DNA of 64,000 nucleotides. Source: an uncultured Pseudomonadota bacterium (GTDB lineage Bacteria; Myxococcota_A; UBA796; SXON01). The notes below the pieces were generated by a model. The model saw nothing but the letters and a program-made list of their open reading frames with translations, made no database searches and was not told where the DNA came from. The stretch covers positions 62,001-126,000 of the forward strand of contig CAIMSU010000117.1 in the NCBI GenBank assembly GCA_903844155.1. Reading direction: 5' to 3'. Below, piece by piece: positions 51,520 to 60,421 of the stretch; the first letter of the stretch is position 1; each line of letters starts with the position of its first letter. Position numbers and translations under genes: made by a program.

Positions 51520-54500
51520 ATGCGCATCCCCACGACCTCCCTCCTCGTCTCGCTGGCCACCCTCTCCTTCTCGGCGTACCTCGTCGGTTGCCGCACCGAG
51601 GCCAAGCCCGACGGCTCCGGCGACCCGCCCATCGGCGCCGACTCGGCGGACGCGCAGGACTTCGATGGCGATGGCTACATCACCACGGCGGCGGGCGGCG
51701 ATGACTGCGACGACGCAAACGCGGCCGTGAACCCCGGGATGACCGAGGTCCCCTACAACGGCCTCGACGACGACTGCAACCCCGCCACGCCGGACGACGA
51801 CCTCGACGGCGACGGCTACGGCATCGCGGTGGACTGCAACGACACGGACGCCACCGTAAACCCAGCTGCCATCGAGATCTGCGACGGCATCGACAATGAC
51901 TGCGACGGCGTCGTCGACAACGCGGCGGACGCGCCGATCTGGTACGGCGACGTGGACGGCGATGGGTACGGCCTCTCGACGGACACGATCCAATCCTGCG
52001 ACCAGCCCCCCGGGTATGTCAGCGACTCCGGCGACTGCAACGACAACGACCCCGCCTACCATCCCGGGGCCGACGAGTCCGACTGCTCCGACCCGAACGA
52101 CTACAACTGCGACGGCTCGGTAGGCTATGCAGACGCTGACGGCGACGGATTCCCCGCATGTCAGGACTGCGACGACTCGGTCGCCACCGTGAACCCGAAC
52201 GGGATCGAGGTCTGCAACGGCGTCGACGACGACTGCAACGGCGTCGTCGACGACAACGCCACGGACGCGACGAGCTGGTACCAGGACGCGGACAGTGACG
52301 GGTACGGCGCGGACGCCGCGACACTCACCCAATGCGACCAGCCAGCAGGCTATGTCAGCCTGGACGGCGACTGCAACGACGCCGATGCCGCCTACAACCC
52401 CGCCGCCACCGAGTCCTGCTCGGACCCGAACGACTACAACTGCGATGGCTATGTAGGCTATGCAGACAACGACGGCGACGGCTACGCGGCCTGTCAGGAA
52501 TGCGACGACTCAGACCCCGCGGTGAACCCCGGCGCGACCGAGATCTGCAATGGGATCGACGACAATTGCGACGGTGTCATCGACGGCTCCGATGCGGTCG
52601 GGGCGACGGTCTGGTACCGCGATCTCGACGCCGACGGCTACGGGGACGCGTCAACGGCCGTCACCGCCTGCGACCCACCCACCTACTACGTCGCCACGTC
52701 CGGCGATTGCGACGACTACAACAACAAGGTCAACCCCGCGGCGACCGAGGTCTGCGACGGCGTGGACAACAACTGCGACGGCAGCGTGGACGAGTCCGGC
52801 GGCACGACGATCTACTACACGGACGCGGACGGGGACGGCTACGGCGACAATGCAACGGGCGCGGCCGCTTGCTCCGCGCCAGCCGGCTCTGTCGCGACTG
52901 CCAACGACTGCAACGATGCCGACGCCAACTACTACCCGGGCGCGCCCGAGACCTGCACCGACACCGTTGACTACAACTGCGATGGGTCGGTAGGCTATGT
53001 CGACGCCGACGGCGACGGCTACGCCGCCTGCGAAGAGTGTGATGACGGCGACGCGTCTGTGCACCCCGGCGCGATCGAGGTGTGCAACGGCATCGACGAC
53101 GACTGCAACGGCGTCATCGACGACGGCGCCTCGGACGTGACGACCTGGTACCAGGACTCGGACTCGGACGGCTACGGCTCCGATGTCTCGGTCACGCAGT
53201 GTGACGCGCCCTCGGGCTACATCGCGACGACCGGCGACTGCGACGACGCCAACCGCCGCATCAACCCCTCCGCGAGCGAGATCTGCGACGGCGTCGACAA
53301 CAACTGTGACGGGTTGACGGACGATTCCACCGCTGCCGGCGCCACCGCATGGTACCTCGACAGCGACGGCGACGGCTACGGCGACGCCTCCACCTCGGTC
53401 ACCCAGTGTGATGCGCCCGCCGGCTATGTCAGCAACGCGACGGACTGCGATGATGCCGACAGCACCGTGTATCCCGGGGCTACCGAGGCGTGCACCGACA
53501 CCGTCGACAAGAACTGCGATGGCTCGGTTGGCTACGCCGACAACGATGGCGACGGCGTGCCCGCGTGCGAGGACTGCAACGACAACAGCGCGGTGAGCTA
53601 CCCCGGGGCACCCGAGATCTGCGACGGCCTCGACAACGACTGCAACGGTGTCGTCGACGATGGCGCGACGGACATGACCACCTGGTACCAGGACAGTGAC
53701 AAGGACAACTACGGCTCGGCGGTCACCGAGGACGCCTGCAGCCAGCCCAGCGGCTACACCGCCGAGGGTGGCGACTGCGACGACACCAACCGCAAGGTCA
53801 ACCCGTCGGCGACGGAGGTGTGCAACGGCATCGACGACGACTGCGACGGCACGATCGACGGTTCCGGCGCGACCGGCGCCGCCACCTATTACAAGGACGC
53901 AGACAGCGACGGCTACGGCAACGCGTCGGTGTCCTCGACCGCGTGCGGCGCGCCCGCTGGCTACGTCAGCAACGCGAGCGACTGCGACGACACCAACGCC
54001 CTCGCCAACCCCTCCGAGACCGAGCTCTGCAACGGGTACGACGACAACTGCGACGGGCTGACCGACGATTCGACGTCTGCCGACGCCGTCACCTACTACA
54101 CCGACGCCGACAGCGACGGCTACGGCGCGACCAGCGGCAAGGCCTGCACGCCGCCCGCAGGCTCTGTCAGCGTCTCCGGCGACTGCAACGACGCCGACGC
54201 GGCCATCAACCCCGCCGCGACCGACACGTGCGACTACGTCGACAATGACTGCTCCGGCACCGCGGACGACAGCTACCGCTCGGGCACCAAGTACGTGCTC
54301 TCAACCGACTGCGGCTCGTGTGGGAATGACTGTTCCACGTACTCCTACGACAACGCCTCGCCCTACTGTGACACCACCCGCACGACGCCGATGTGTGAGT
54401 ACACCTGCGATTCCGGCTACTACGACGTGAACGGCAACCAGGCCGATGGCTGTGAGTGTCACTACACCTCCGCCGTCGACGCACCCTTTGACGGCGTCGA

Positions 54501-55983
54501 CTCCAACTGCGACGGCACGGACGGCCCGCCCACGGACGCGATCTACGTGGCCACCAGCGGATCCCCGACCGGCGCCGGCACCACCGCCGACCCCCTCGAC
54601 ACCATCCAGGGCGGCATCGATCTCGCGGAGGCCGACGGTGTCGCCTACGTGCTCGTCAGCGAAGGCACGTACACCGAGGACGTCACGCTGGTCGACGGCA
54701 TCAACGTGTACGGCGGCTACGACTCCACGTATGCGAGCCGAGACATCGGCACCTACACAACGCGCATCGACGGCACGGGCGCAACCGCCGAGAACCCCGC
54801 GACCGTGATGGCCTCGGGCATCTCCGGAGCCACGATCTTCGAAGGCTTCACCGTGATGGGCGTCGCCGCGTCCGGAAACGGCGAAGCGTCGGTCGCCATG
54901 TGGCTCGAGGACTGCACAGACGGGCTCGTCGTCCGCTCCAACCACATCGAGGCGGGCGCCGGACACGACGGCAAGGATGGCTCCAACGGCAGCGCCGGGA
55001 CGAGCGGATCGTCCGGTTCAACCGGCACTGCGGCGACAACGGGGAGCTGCTCGACGCTCACGGGCGGTGGCACGGGCGGTTCCAACACCTGCGGCGGCGT
55101 ATCGACGGCGGGCGGGTCTGGCGCCGCAACGACGTGTCCGGCGACGGGCGTGTACGAGCCAACCGGGTCGGACGGGGTCCCTGCGGGTGGCGCGGGCGGC
55201 GCGGGCGCATGCGGCGCGACGATGTACTCTGGAGCTTGCAGCACGGTTTATGTGTCGAGCTGCTGGGACCGCGGCACGGACGCCTCGACAGGGACAGACG
55301 GGAGCGCTGGCAGCGGCGGCACCGGCGCGAGCGACCAGGATGGCAGTGTCGCGGCTGGTTACTGGGTTGGCGAGGCGGGCAGCGCGGGCGCTTCGGGCGT
55401 GTACGGCGCGGGCGGCGGTGGCGGCGGGACGGGCAGCGGCGTGAACGTCGCCGCGTCGTGCGGCAGCATGCAGTTCGGCGGCACGGGCGGCGGCGGTGGC
55501 GCGGGCGGATGCGGTGGCGCGGCCGGCTCGGGCGGCGGCGCGGGTGGCGCGTCCATCGGCCTGGTGTTGAGCTACAGCGCGGCGACCACGGTGTTCCCGG
55601 TGCTCGACGACAACGTCATCATCGGCGGGAACGGCGGGTTTGGCGGCGACGGCGGCGATGGCGGGAAGGGCGGTACGGGCGGCCTCGGTGGCGCGGGCGG
55701 CGTGCGTGAGACGACCTACGCGTGGGGCGCGCAGCCCGGCGGCGCGGGCGGTGAGGGTGGCGCGGGCGGCGGCGGTGGCGGTGCCGGCGGCGGCGCGGGC
55801 GGGCCGAGCTACGCGGCATTGGCATTTGGCGCGACACCCGACGCCACGTACCTGACAGCCACTTCCAACACGCTCTCCCACGGTGTTGCCGGCTCCAAGG
55901 GCCGCGGCGGGCTCGGCGGCGACGCGAGCGCCGGGGACGGAGTGGACGGGGTGGATGGGACGAGCGGGAACCAGAATTGGTAG
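51520..55983 (+). CDS. Giant lipoprotein: 15 MopE-type repeats, beta-helix-like part, glycine-rich tail
   Basis: The product is 1487 residues. The signal peptide ends LVGC (Cys24). Residues about 45-930 hold 15 MopE-type metal-binding repeats (GDCNDTDATVNPAAIEICDG then DNDCDG) separated by WYxDxDGDGYG calcium-type loops. Units recur in threes: a DYNCDGSVGYAD unit, then an EICNGIDDDCNGVIDD unit, then an EVCDGVDNNCDG unit. A Cys-rich joint (CGSCGNDCSTYSYDNASPYC) leads to a domain like the N-terminus of pectate-lyase-type beta-helices (AIYVATSGSPTGAGTTADPL, VLVSEGTYTEDVTLVDGINV). The last 330 residues are Gly/Ala-rich with GGAGGAGA words and scattered cysteines. It is probably an exposed, metal-binding adhesive or matrix protein. 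Confidence 0.88.
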   Translation: MRIPTTSLLVSLATLSFSAYLVGCRTEAKPDGSGDPPIGADSADAQDFDGDGYITTAAGGDDCDDANAAVNPGMTEVPYNGLDDDCNPATPDDDLDGDGYGIAVDCNDTDATVNPAAIEICDGIDNDCDGVVDNAADAPIWYGDVDGDGYGLSTDTIQSCDQPPGYVSDSGDCNDNDPAYHPGADESDCSDPNDYNCDGSVGYADADGDGFPACQDCDDSVATVNPNGIEVCNGVDDDCNGVVDDNATDATSWYQDADSDGYGADAATLTQCDQPAGYVSLDGDCNDADAAYNPAATESCSDPNDYNCDGYVGYADNDGDGYAACQECDDSDPAVNPGATEICNGIDDNCDGVIDGSDAVGATVWYRDLDADGYGDASTAVTACDPPTYYVATSGDCDDYNNKVNPAATEVCDGVDNNCDGSVDESGGTTIYYTDADGDGYGDNATGAAACSAPAGSVATANDCNDADANYYPGAPETCTDTVDYNCDGSVGYVDADGDGYAACEECDDGDASVHPGAIEVCNGIDDDCNGVIDDGASDVTTWYQDSDSDGYGSDVSVTQCDAPSGYIATTGDCDDANRRINPSASEICDGVDNNCDGLTDDSTAAGATAWYLDSDGDGYGDASTSVTQCDAPAGYVSNATDCDDADSTVYPGATEACTDTVDKNCDGSVGYADNDGDGVPACEDCNDNSAVSYPGAPEICDGLDNDCNGVVDDGATDMTTWYQDSDKDNYGSAVTEDACSQPSGYTAEGGDCDDTNRKVNPSATEVCNGIDDDCDGTIDGSGATGAATYYKDADSDGYGNASVSSTACGAPAGYVSNASDCDDTNALANPSETELCNGYDDNCDGLTDDSTSADAVTYYTDADSDGYGATSGKACTPPAGSVSVSGDCNDADAAINPAATDTCDYVDNDCSGTADDSYRSGTKYVLSTDCGSCGNDCSTYSYDNASPYCDTTRTTPMCEYTCDSGYYDVNGNQADGCECHYTSAVDAPFDGVDSNCDGTDGPPTDAIYVATSGSPTGAGTTADPLDTIQGGIDLAEADGVAYVLVSEGTYTEDVTLVDGINVYGGYDSTYASRDIGTYTTRIDGTGATAENPATVMASGISGATIFEGFTVMGVAASGNGEASVAMWLEDCTDGLVVRSNHIEAGAGHDGKDGSNGSAGTSGSSGSTGTAATTGSCSTLTGGGTGGSNTCGGVSTAGGSGAATTCPATGVYEPTGSDGVPAGGAGGAGACGATMYSGACSTVYVSSCWDRGTDASTGTDGSAGSGGTGASDQDGSVAAGYWVGEAGSAGASGVYGAGGGGGGTGSGVNVAASCGSMQFGGTGGGGGAGGCGGAAGSGGGAGGASIGLVLSYSAATTVFPVLDDNVIIGGNGGFGGDGGDGGKGGTGGLGGAGGVRETTYAWGAQPGGAGGEGGAGGGGGGAGGGAGGPSYAALAFGATPDATYLTATSNTLSHGVAGSKGRGGLGGDASAGDGVDGVDGTSGNQNW

Positions 55984-56021
55984 GGAAGACCGGAGGGGAC
56001 CCCGCGGGTTAGGTTGCTGCC

Positions 56022-56822
56022 ATGCTCCTCCTCCTCCTTGCCGGCTGCGGCGGCGACCTCTCCAGCTACATCCCGACCGTCACCTTCTCCCGGTTTGACG
56101 TTCAGGCGATCGATTTTGAGCACATCGACACGGACTTCGTGTTCTCCGTGAACAACCCGAACCCGATCTCCGCGCCCCTCGACCGCTTCCAGTACGACCT
56201 CACGTTGATGGACGTGCCGATCCTCACCGGAGACGACCCGAACGGCCTCACGCTCGTCGCGGACGGTTCCAGCGACATCGCGCTGCCGGTCTCGCTCAAC
56301 TTCGCGGACGTCTACACGGCGATCACCGCCGCGACCGGCCAGGACAACGTGAACTTCGGTCTCGCCGGCGACTTTGGCTTTGACACGGACATCGGCCCGA
56401 TCGACATCACGTACGATCAGGCTGGCGACTTCCCGGCGCCCCGAGCTCCGAAGTTCACGCTCGGCAAGCTCAAGGTCACGACCGTCGGCACGGACAGCGT
56501 CGGTTTTGGCCTGGACGTGGACGTGAGCAACGACCTCGGCTCCGCGATGCCGTTCTCCAACATGGCCCTGAAGATCAACTTCGCCGGCGTGCAGGTCGGC
56601 GACGGCACCATCGCGGACGTCGGGACGGTCGACGGCGCGACGACGCAGACGCTGAACCTCCCGTTCTCCGTGAACTATGCGGAGGCCGTGGACGCGCTGA
56701 CGGCCCTCTCCACCGGCCAGAAGCTCTCGGTCACGATGGCGGCAGACGTCACCGTCGGCACGCCGTTCGGTGACCTCCCGCTTCATGTGGATCAAACGGG
56801 CAAGATCACGGTCACCCAGTAG
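56022..56822 (+). CDS. LEA-2/WHy-like lipoprotein
   Basis: The product is 266 residues with a minimal signal peptide, MLLLLLAGC, cysteine at residue 9. Two consecutive beta-sandwich domains follow, each like the LEA type 2 / WHy fold: IDFEHIDTDFVFSVNNPNPI with FQYDLTLMDVPI, then FGLDVDVSNDLGSAMPFSNM with LKINFAGVQVGDG. The NPNP and SN motifs mark the conserved loop of that family. LEA-2 lipoproteins are common in Myxococcota and Bacteroidota envelopes; their role, perhaps lipid or protein binding, is not settled. TAGGTT ends 6 nt before the ATG, again suggesting a leaderless message. Confidence 0.82.
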   Translation: MLLLLLAGCGGDLSSYIPTVTFSRFDVQAIDFEHIDTDFVFSVNNPNPISAPLDRFQYDLTLMDVPILTGDDPNGLTLVADGSSDIALPVSLNFADVYTAITAATGQDNVNFGLAGDFGFDTDIGPIDITYDQAGDFPAPRAPKFTLGKLKVTTVGTDSVGFGLDVDVSNDLGSAMPFSNMALKINFAGVQVGDGTIADVGTVDGATTQTLNLPFSVNYAEAVDALTALSTGQKLSVTMAADVTVGTPFGDLPLHVDQTGKITVTQ

Positions 56823-56848
56823 GCAGGCGCGGGGCGACGTGACGGTTG

Positions 56849-56857
56849 TGGTACGAT
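56849..56857 (+). promoter_or_regulatory. Extended -10 promoter candidate (TGGTACGAT)
   Basis: TGG plus TACGAT lies 22 nt before ATG 56880, with GAGG between. The -35 region is weak. Confidence 0.45.
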
Positions 56858-56879
56858 TCACCAACGCGAGGCTACCGAG

Positions 56880-57284
56880 ATGAACGGATCGTCCACCGCC
56901 GAAGCATCCGCCACCCAGGAACCCGGCACCGAGCACGCGGCGCTCTCCTCCCGGGAGCTGATCCGCATGCTGCGCGTTCCCCGGTTCGGTGGCGAGGGGC
57001 TACCGGAGAGCGGGCTCTGGCACGCGTGGGTAGAGTTGCAGCGACGCGGCGAGCCCGACTCGGGCCCGGCTTTCGTCAGCGGGCTCCGGCACCTGCATCG
57101 GCAGCGCTCGTTCGCGCACTCGGAGATCGCCGCGGTGGACCCGTTTCCGAACGAGCACCGGCTGGCGGCGGACCCGTACGTCGGCGAGCTGTGGAAGTCC
57201 TACAAGCGGTGCCTGTGCACCAACCGCAACGGCCCGGCCGGGCAGTTGCTGCGGGAACTGGAGAAGCACGTCACGGCAGGCTAA
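56880..57284 (+). CDS. Small cytoplasmic protein, unknown
   Basis: The product is 134 residues with a disordered Ser/Thr/Glu-rich N-terminus (about residues 1-22) and then a helical domain (SSRELIRMLRVPRFGGEGLP, WHAWVELQRRG, LWKSYKRCLCTNRNGPAGQL). There is no signal peptide. GAGG precedes the ATG, and a promoter-like TGGTACGAT is upstream. The PlsC gene starts 10 nt after its stop, so the two are probably co-transcribed. No family is recognised. Confidence 0.65.
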   Translation: MNGSSTAEASATQEPGTEHAALSSRELIRMLRVPRFGGEGLPESGLWHAWVELQRRGEPDSGPAFVSGLRHLHRQRSFAHSEIAAVDPFPNEHRLAADPYVGELWKSYKRCLCTNRNGPAGQLLRELEKHVTAG

Positions 57285-57294
57285 TACCCTTCAC

Positions 57295-58068
57295 GTGAAG
57301 CGCGCCTTCGGAACCGCCTACGCAATTTGCGGCATGATGGTCGTGCTCGTGTTCGCGGCCACGTCGAGCATCCCCATCTGGCCCTTCGCGGTGCTGCCGC
57401 GTGGCAAACGCGAGCGCTACACCATCCACGGCGCCCGCTACTTCGCCTGGGGCTGCCTGCGGCCTGTGTTGTGGGTGCGCGACGAGGTGATCGGCCGCGA
57501 GAATCTGCCGCCTGAAGGTGGCTATCTCGTCGTCTCCAACCACCGGAGCTGGTTGGACGTGGCGCTGCTCATCCTGCACACAAAAAGCCAGGGCGTGTCG
57601 AAGCGCGAGGTGGCGTACATCCCGTTTTTCGGGCTGAACGGCTGGTTGTCCGGGGCGATCTTCTTCAACCGGCGCGACAAGGAGGGGCGGGCGCGCGTGA
57701 TCGCGGACACGATCGCCTTGCTCGGCGGGGGCGGAAACGTTCACGTCTTCCCCGAGGGCACGCGCACGCGGGACGGGAGGCTGTCCGAAAAGGTGCATCT
57801 GCGGCTGATTCAACTCGTGGCCGAGGCAGGGCACGCGGTGGTGCCGACGTGCACCTGGGGGACCGAGGGCGGGATGCCGGCGGCCGCGATGTACGCACTG
57901 CCGCTCCAGCGGATGGGACTCGAGATCGGGAGGCCGATGCGGAAGGGGGCGACAGAGTCCTCGCAGGAATTCGCGGAGCGCGTCTGGGCTGAGGTCCGAC
58001 GGCTCGCGGGGCTACACGGTGCGGACCAGCCGTTCCCGCCTTCCGCAGGTCTGGGCGTTGACCGCTGA
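57295..58068 (+). CDS. 1-acyl-sn-glycerol-3-phosphate acyltransferase (PlsC family)
   Basis: The product is 257 residues from GTG 57295. An N-terminal hydrophobic helix (YAICGMMVVLVFAATSSIPI) anchors it to the inner membrane. Acyltransferase motif I is SNHRSWLD with catalytic His83 and Asp88, motif II is FFNRRDKEGR, and motif III is VFPEGTRTRDGRLSEK. It adds the second acyl chain to lysophosphatidate in phospholipid synthesis, or a relative of that reaction. The gene might be any of several PlsC paralogues such bacteria carry. It follows the small unknown gene closely. The LuxC-type reductase gene lies 0.4 kb further on, another lipid-linked function. Confidence 0.92.
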   Translation: MKRAFGTAYAICGMMVVLVFAATSSIPIWPFAVLPRGKRERYTIHGARYFAWGCLRPVLWVRDEVIGRENLPPEGGYLVVSNHRSWLDVALLILHTKSQGVSKREVAYIPFFGLNGWLSGAIFFNRRDKEGRARVIADTIALLGGGGNVHVFPEGTRTRDGRLSEKVHLRLIQLVAEAGHAVVPTCTWGTEGGMPAAAMYALPLQRMGLEIGRPMRKGATESSQEFAERVWAEVRRLAGLHGADQPFPPSAGLGVDR

Positions 58069-58086
58069 GCACAATCGGGGCACACT
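58058..58086 (+). promoter_or_regulatory. Promoter candidate, TTGACC - 17 bp - CACACT
   Basis: A good -35 (58058-58063) and a moderate -10 (58081-58086) are spaced by 17 bp. The -10 ends 6 nt before ATG 58093, again predicting a leaderless message. Confidence 0.55.
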
Positions 58087-58092
58087 CTACGC

Positions 58093-58467
58093 ATGTCCCC
58101 ACTCGCCCGCATCTCCCTGCTCGCCCGCCTCGGACCCATCGCGATGGCCGTCCTGACCCTCACCGGTTGCCCCTGCAACATCAAGGACAACGACGGCGAC
58201 GGCATCGACGCCTGCCAGGACTGCGACGACAACGACCCCAGCCTTGGCCTGCCGTTCACCGTCTACGCCGACGGCGACGGCGATGGCTACGGGTCTGCGG
58301 AGGGCAAGCAGACGTGTGTGGCGATCGACGGCTGGGTCGACAACAACACGGATTGCGACGATCGCGTGGCCGGGTTCAACCCCGACGCCGTCGAGATCTG
58401 CAACAACTTCGACGACAACTGCGATGGCCAGATCGACGAGGGCTGTGACACCGCGTCCGGGACCTGA
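58093..58467 (+). CDS. Small MopE-repeat lipoprotein
   Basis: The product is 124 residues. The signal peptide ends in LTGC near residue 26. The mature 98 residues contain two metal-binding units: DNDGDGIDACQDCDDNDPS followed by YADGDGDGYGS, and NTDCDDRVAGFNPDAVEICN followed by NFDDNCDGQIDEGCD. It is thus a miniature of the 1487-residue lipoprotein at 51520 and could be the founder unit or a small partner. Its 3' end overlaps the start of the acyl-CoA reductase gene by 23 nt in another frame. Confidence 0.85.
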   Translation: MSPLARISLLARLGPIAMAVLTLTGCPCNIKDNDGDGIDACQDCDDNDPSLGLPFTVYADGDGDGYGSAEGKQTCVAIDGWVDNNTDCDDRVAGFNPDAVEICNNFDDNCDGQIDEGCDTASGT

Positions 58468-59479
58468 CCGCGCGCTCCTCGAACGGCTGGCGGCGCTTGA
58501 CCCGACGACCTGGGGGCTGACGCTCTCGGCGCCGATGCTGCGGGAGACCTGGCGGACGGCGCTGGGCGGGTTCAGGGTGGGACCCCGCTTTGATCTATCT
58601 GGACGAACCGTGCTTCTCGTCGGGTCGGCAAACGTCTACACCGCGCTGTTGCCGTGGATGGTGCTGCTGACAGAGGCGGGGGCGACGGTGCGCGTAAAGC
58701 CGGCGAGGGGGCAGGAAGCGGCGGTGCGGGCGATGGCGGCCGCGACCGATCCGACGGGTTCGCGGCTGACGATCCGTGCGTGGAAGGGGGGCGAGGACGA
58801 GGATGCCGAGGGGGCAGCCTTCGAAGGAGTTGACGCTGTCATCGCGTTCGGCGGCGCTGAGGCGCTATCCGCGCTGCAGGCCCGGGCGGGCGACGGGGTT
58901 TTGTTCTTCGGCTTCGGGCCGCGTTTTGGCGTCAGCGTCGTCCGGGACGTCCTCCGGTCCGAGGGCACGGTGGACAACCTCGTCCGCGACGCGATGCTCT
59001 ACGACGGGCGCGGGTGCATGTCACCAGCGGCCGTCTTCACCGCGAGTCCGCCGGGGGCGACGGTGGATGTCCTGGCTGCCACCATCGCGGAGACCCCGTG
59101 GTTGACGGCGCCCTACGCGCATTCCCCCGTCGAGGCAGCCGAGACCCGCGCCCGCATGCTGCTCGCGCGCGCGCTCGGGGGCGAGGCGCGCGCGGTCTCG
59201 ACGACCTACGGGCTCGTCGGCACCGTGCTCTACCTCCCCTCGGGCTTCGACCCGGTCGCCCTCCCGCGCGTCCTCGTCGTGCATCCGATGTCGGAGATCG
59301 CAGCCGTCAAGCCGTGGTTTGCCCTCCTCGGCACGGTCGCTGGTGACGAGCGCGGCGACCTCCCCGCGCTTCGCCGATGCGCCGTCGGCGAGATGCAGGC
59401 TCCCGTCCATGACGGCTCGCACGAGGGCATCGGCGTCATCGGGCAGATCGCCCGACTCCGACGCCGGCCCGATCAGTAG
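58445..59479 (+). CDS. LuxC-type acyl-CoA reductase
   Basis: From GTG 58445 (GAGG 4 nt upstream) the product is 344 residues. Though shorter than LuxC (about 480), it shows the NAD(P)-dependent acyl-CoA reductase pattern: LLVGSANVYTALLPWMVLLT, then VDAVIAFGGAEALSAL, and the nucleophile Cys191 in YDGRGCMSPAAVF. The LuxC N-terminal segment is mostly missing. It should reduce an acyl-CoA or acyl thioester to the aldehyde, as in luciferase substrate supply or aldehyde/alkane routes. No lux or long-chain alcohol gene is in the window, so the role is open. It ends with a 7-nt convergent overlap with the outer-membrane protein gene at 59473. Confidence 0.78.
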   Translation: MTPRPGPDRALLERLAALDPTTWGLTLSAPMLRETWRTALGGFRVGPRFDLSGRTVLLVGSANVYTALLPWMVLLTEAGATVRVKPARGQEAAVRAMAAATDPTGSRLTIRAWKGGEDEDAEGAAFEGVDAVIAFGGAEALSALQARAGDGVLFFGFGPRFGVSVVRDVLRSEGTVDNLVRDAMLYDGRGCMSPAAVFTASPPGATVDVLAATIAETPWLTAPYAHSPVEAAETRARMLLARALGGEARAVSTTYGLVGTVLYLPSGFDPVALPRVLVVHPMSEIAAVKPWFALLGTVAGDERGDLPALRRCAVGEMQAPVHDGSHEGIGVIGQIARLRRRPDQ

Positions 59480-60378
59480 GTGAAGCCCATCCCGACCGAC
59501 ACCGTCGGCACGACCTTGGGCGTGTAGGTGCCGGCTACGGTGAACGTGAATTCACCGCTCAAAAGCCGGAAGCCGCCGCCAACGACCAGCGGCGCGAAAG
59601 ACTTGTCGTACACCGTCGCGACCTCGCCGGGCGCGCAGCTCGTGGAACAGTCGTTCGCACCGGTCTTGAAGCCGGTCACGCCGGTGATCCGACCGTCGAG
59701 CCCGCTGTGGGTCAGGTCCACCCGCGGTGCGCCGTGGATGTGCTCCTGGCCGATGGAGAAGTACGGCGCAAAGCTCGCTTGATGGATGCCCTTGATCGAC
59801 CCGAAGGGCATCGTGTACCCAAGCGTCATGCTCTCGTCCATGACGCCGACCTCCAGCTCGTCGTTGCCGACGTACCCGGCGTACCCGATCTGGATCGAGA
59901 GGTCCGGCAACTGCCGGTAGCCCTCGATGATGCCCCACCGGCCCCAACCACCGAAAACGCCCGTCTCGCTCGTCGCAATCCATCCGGCGTTCGCGCCAAG
60001 CTCGATCGAGAGCGGCAGGCCCTTTCGCACCATCACCGACGGGATGACGAGCGCGACCGGACCAGCGCTCTCGTCTGGCGACGACAACTCCCAGCCGCTC
60101 GGGTTCGTGCCGTCCAGCGACCCGGTCTGGATGAAGGAGAACGTGGTCGTCGCGCTGACGTTGAAGCCGGAGATCCCGAGCGTCTCGCCCGGCGCCATCG
60201 GCTTGTTGGCGATCGTGGCGCCAAGCTCCTTCACGAGCTCCTGGTAGTCCGCGACGACGTAGTCGTTCGAGCCGAACGTCGCGGTCGAAGCGCCGCCGTA
60301 GTCGTCCATCGCGAGGAGCGAGATGTCGCGGGCGTTGGCGAAGCCGGACGTGGCGAGCAGCGAGAGGACGGCAAGCAT
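59473..60378 (-). CDS. Outer-membrane beta-barrel protein candidate
   Basis: From ATG 60378 the product is 301 residues with signal peptide MLAVLSLLATSGFANA. A start at ATG 60423 would add MDSQLTVPPRATFLA and share its codon with the divergent gene. The mature protein has many alternating amphipathic strands (LSIQIGYAGYVGN, MTLGYTMPFGSIKG, FAPYFSIGQEHIHG, FTFTVAGTYTPKVVPTVSVG) and ends in an aromatic residue, FTY, as is usual for barrels assembled by Bam. One Cys pair is in NDCSTSCAPG. It is likely a porin-like or barrel protein, exact class unknown. TACGTT lies 7 nt upstream of 60378. Confidence 0.7.
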   Translation of the reverse strand: MLAVLSLLATSGFANARDISLLAMDDYGGASTATFGSNDYVVADYQELVKELGATIANKPMAPGETLGISGFNVSATTTFSFIQTGSLDGTNPSGWELSSPDESAGPVALVIPSVMVRKGLPLSIELGANAGWIATSETGVFGGWGRWGIIEGYRQLPDLSIQIGYAGYVGNDELEVGVMDESMTLGYTMPFGSIKGIHQASFAPYFSIGQEHIHGAPRVDLTHSGLDGRITGVTGFKTGANDCSTSCAPGEVATVYDKSFAPLVVGGGFRLLSGEFTFTVAGTYTPKVVPTVSVGMGFTY

Positions 60379-60421
60379 CGCGAGAAACGTAGCACGCGGC
60401 GGGACGGTTAGCTGCGAGTCC

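Noticed and set aside
58244-58444. Upstream extension of the LuxC-type reductase
   Set aside because: It is an out-of-frame shadow of the MopE-repeat lipoprotein, rich in Thr and Arg.
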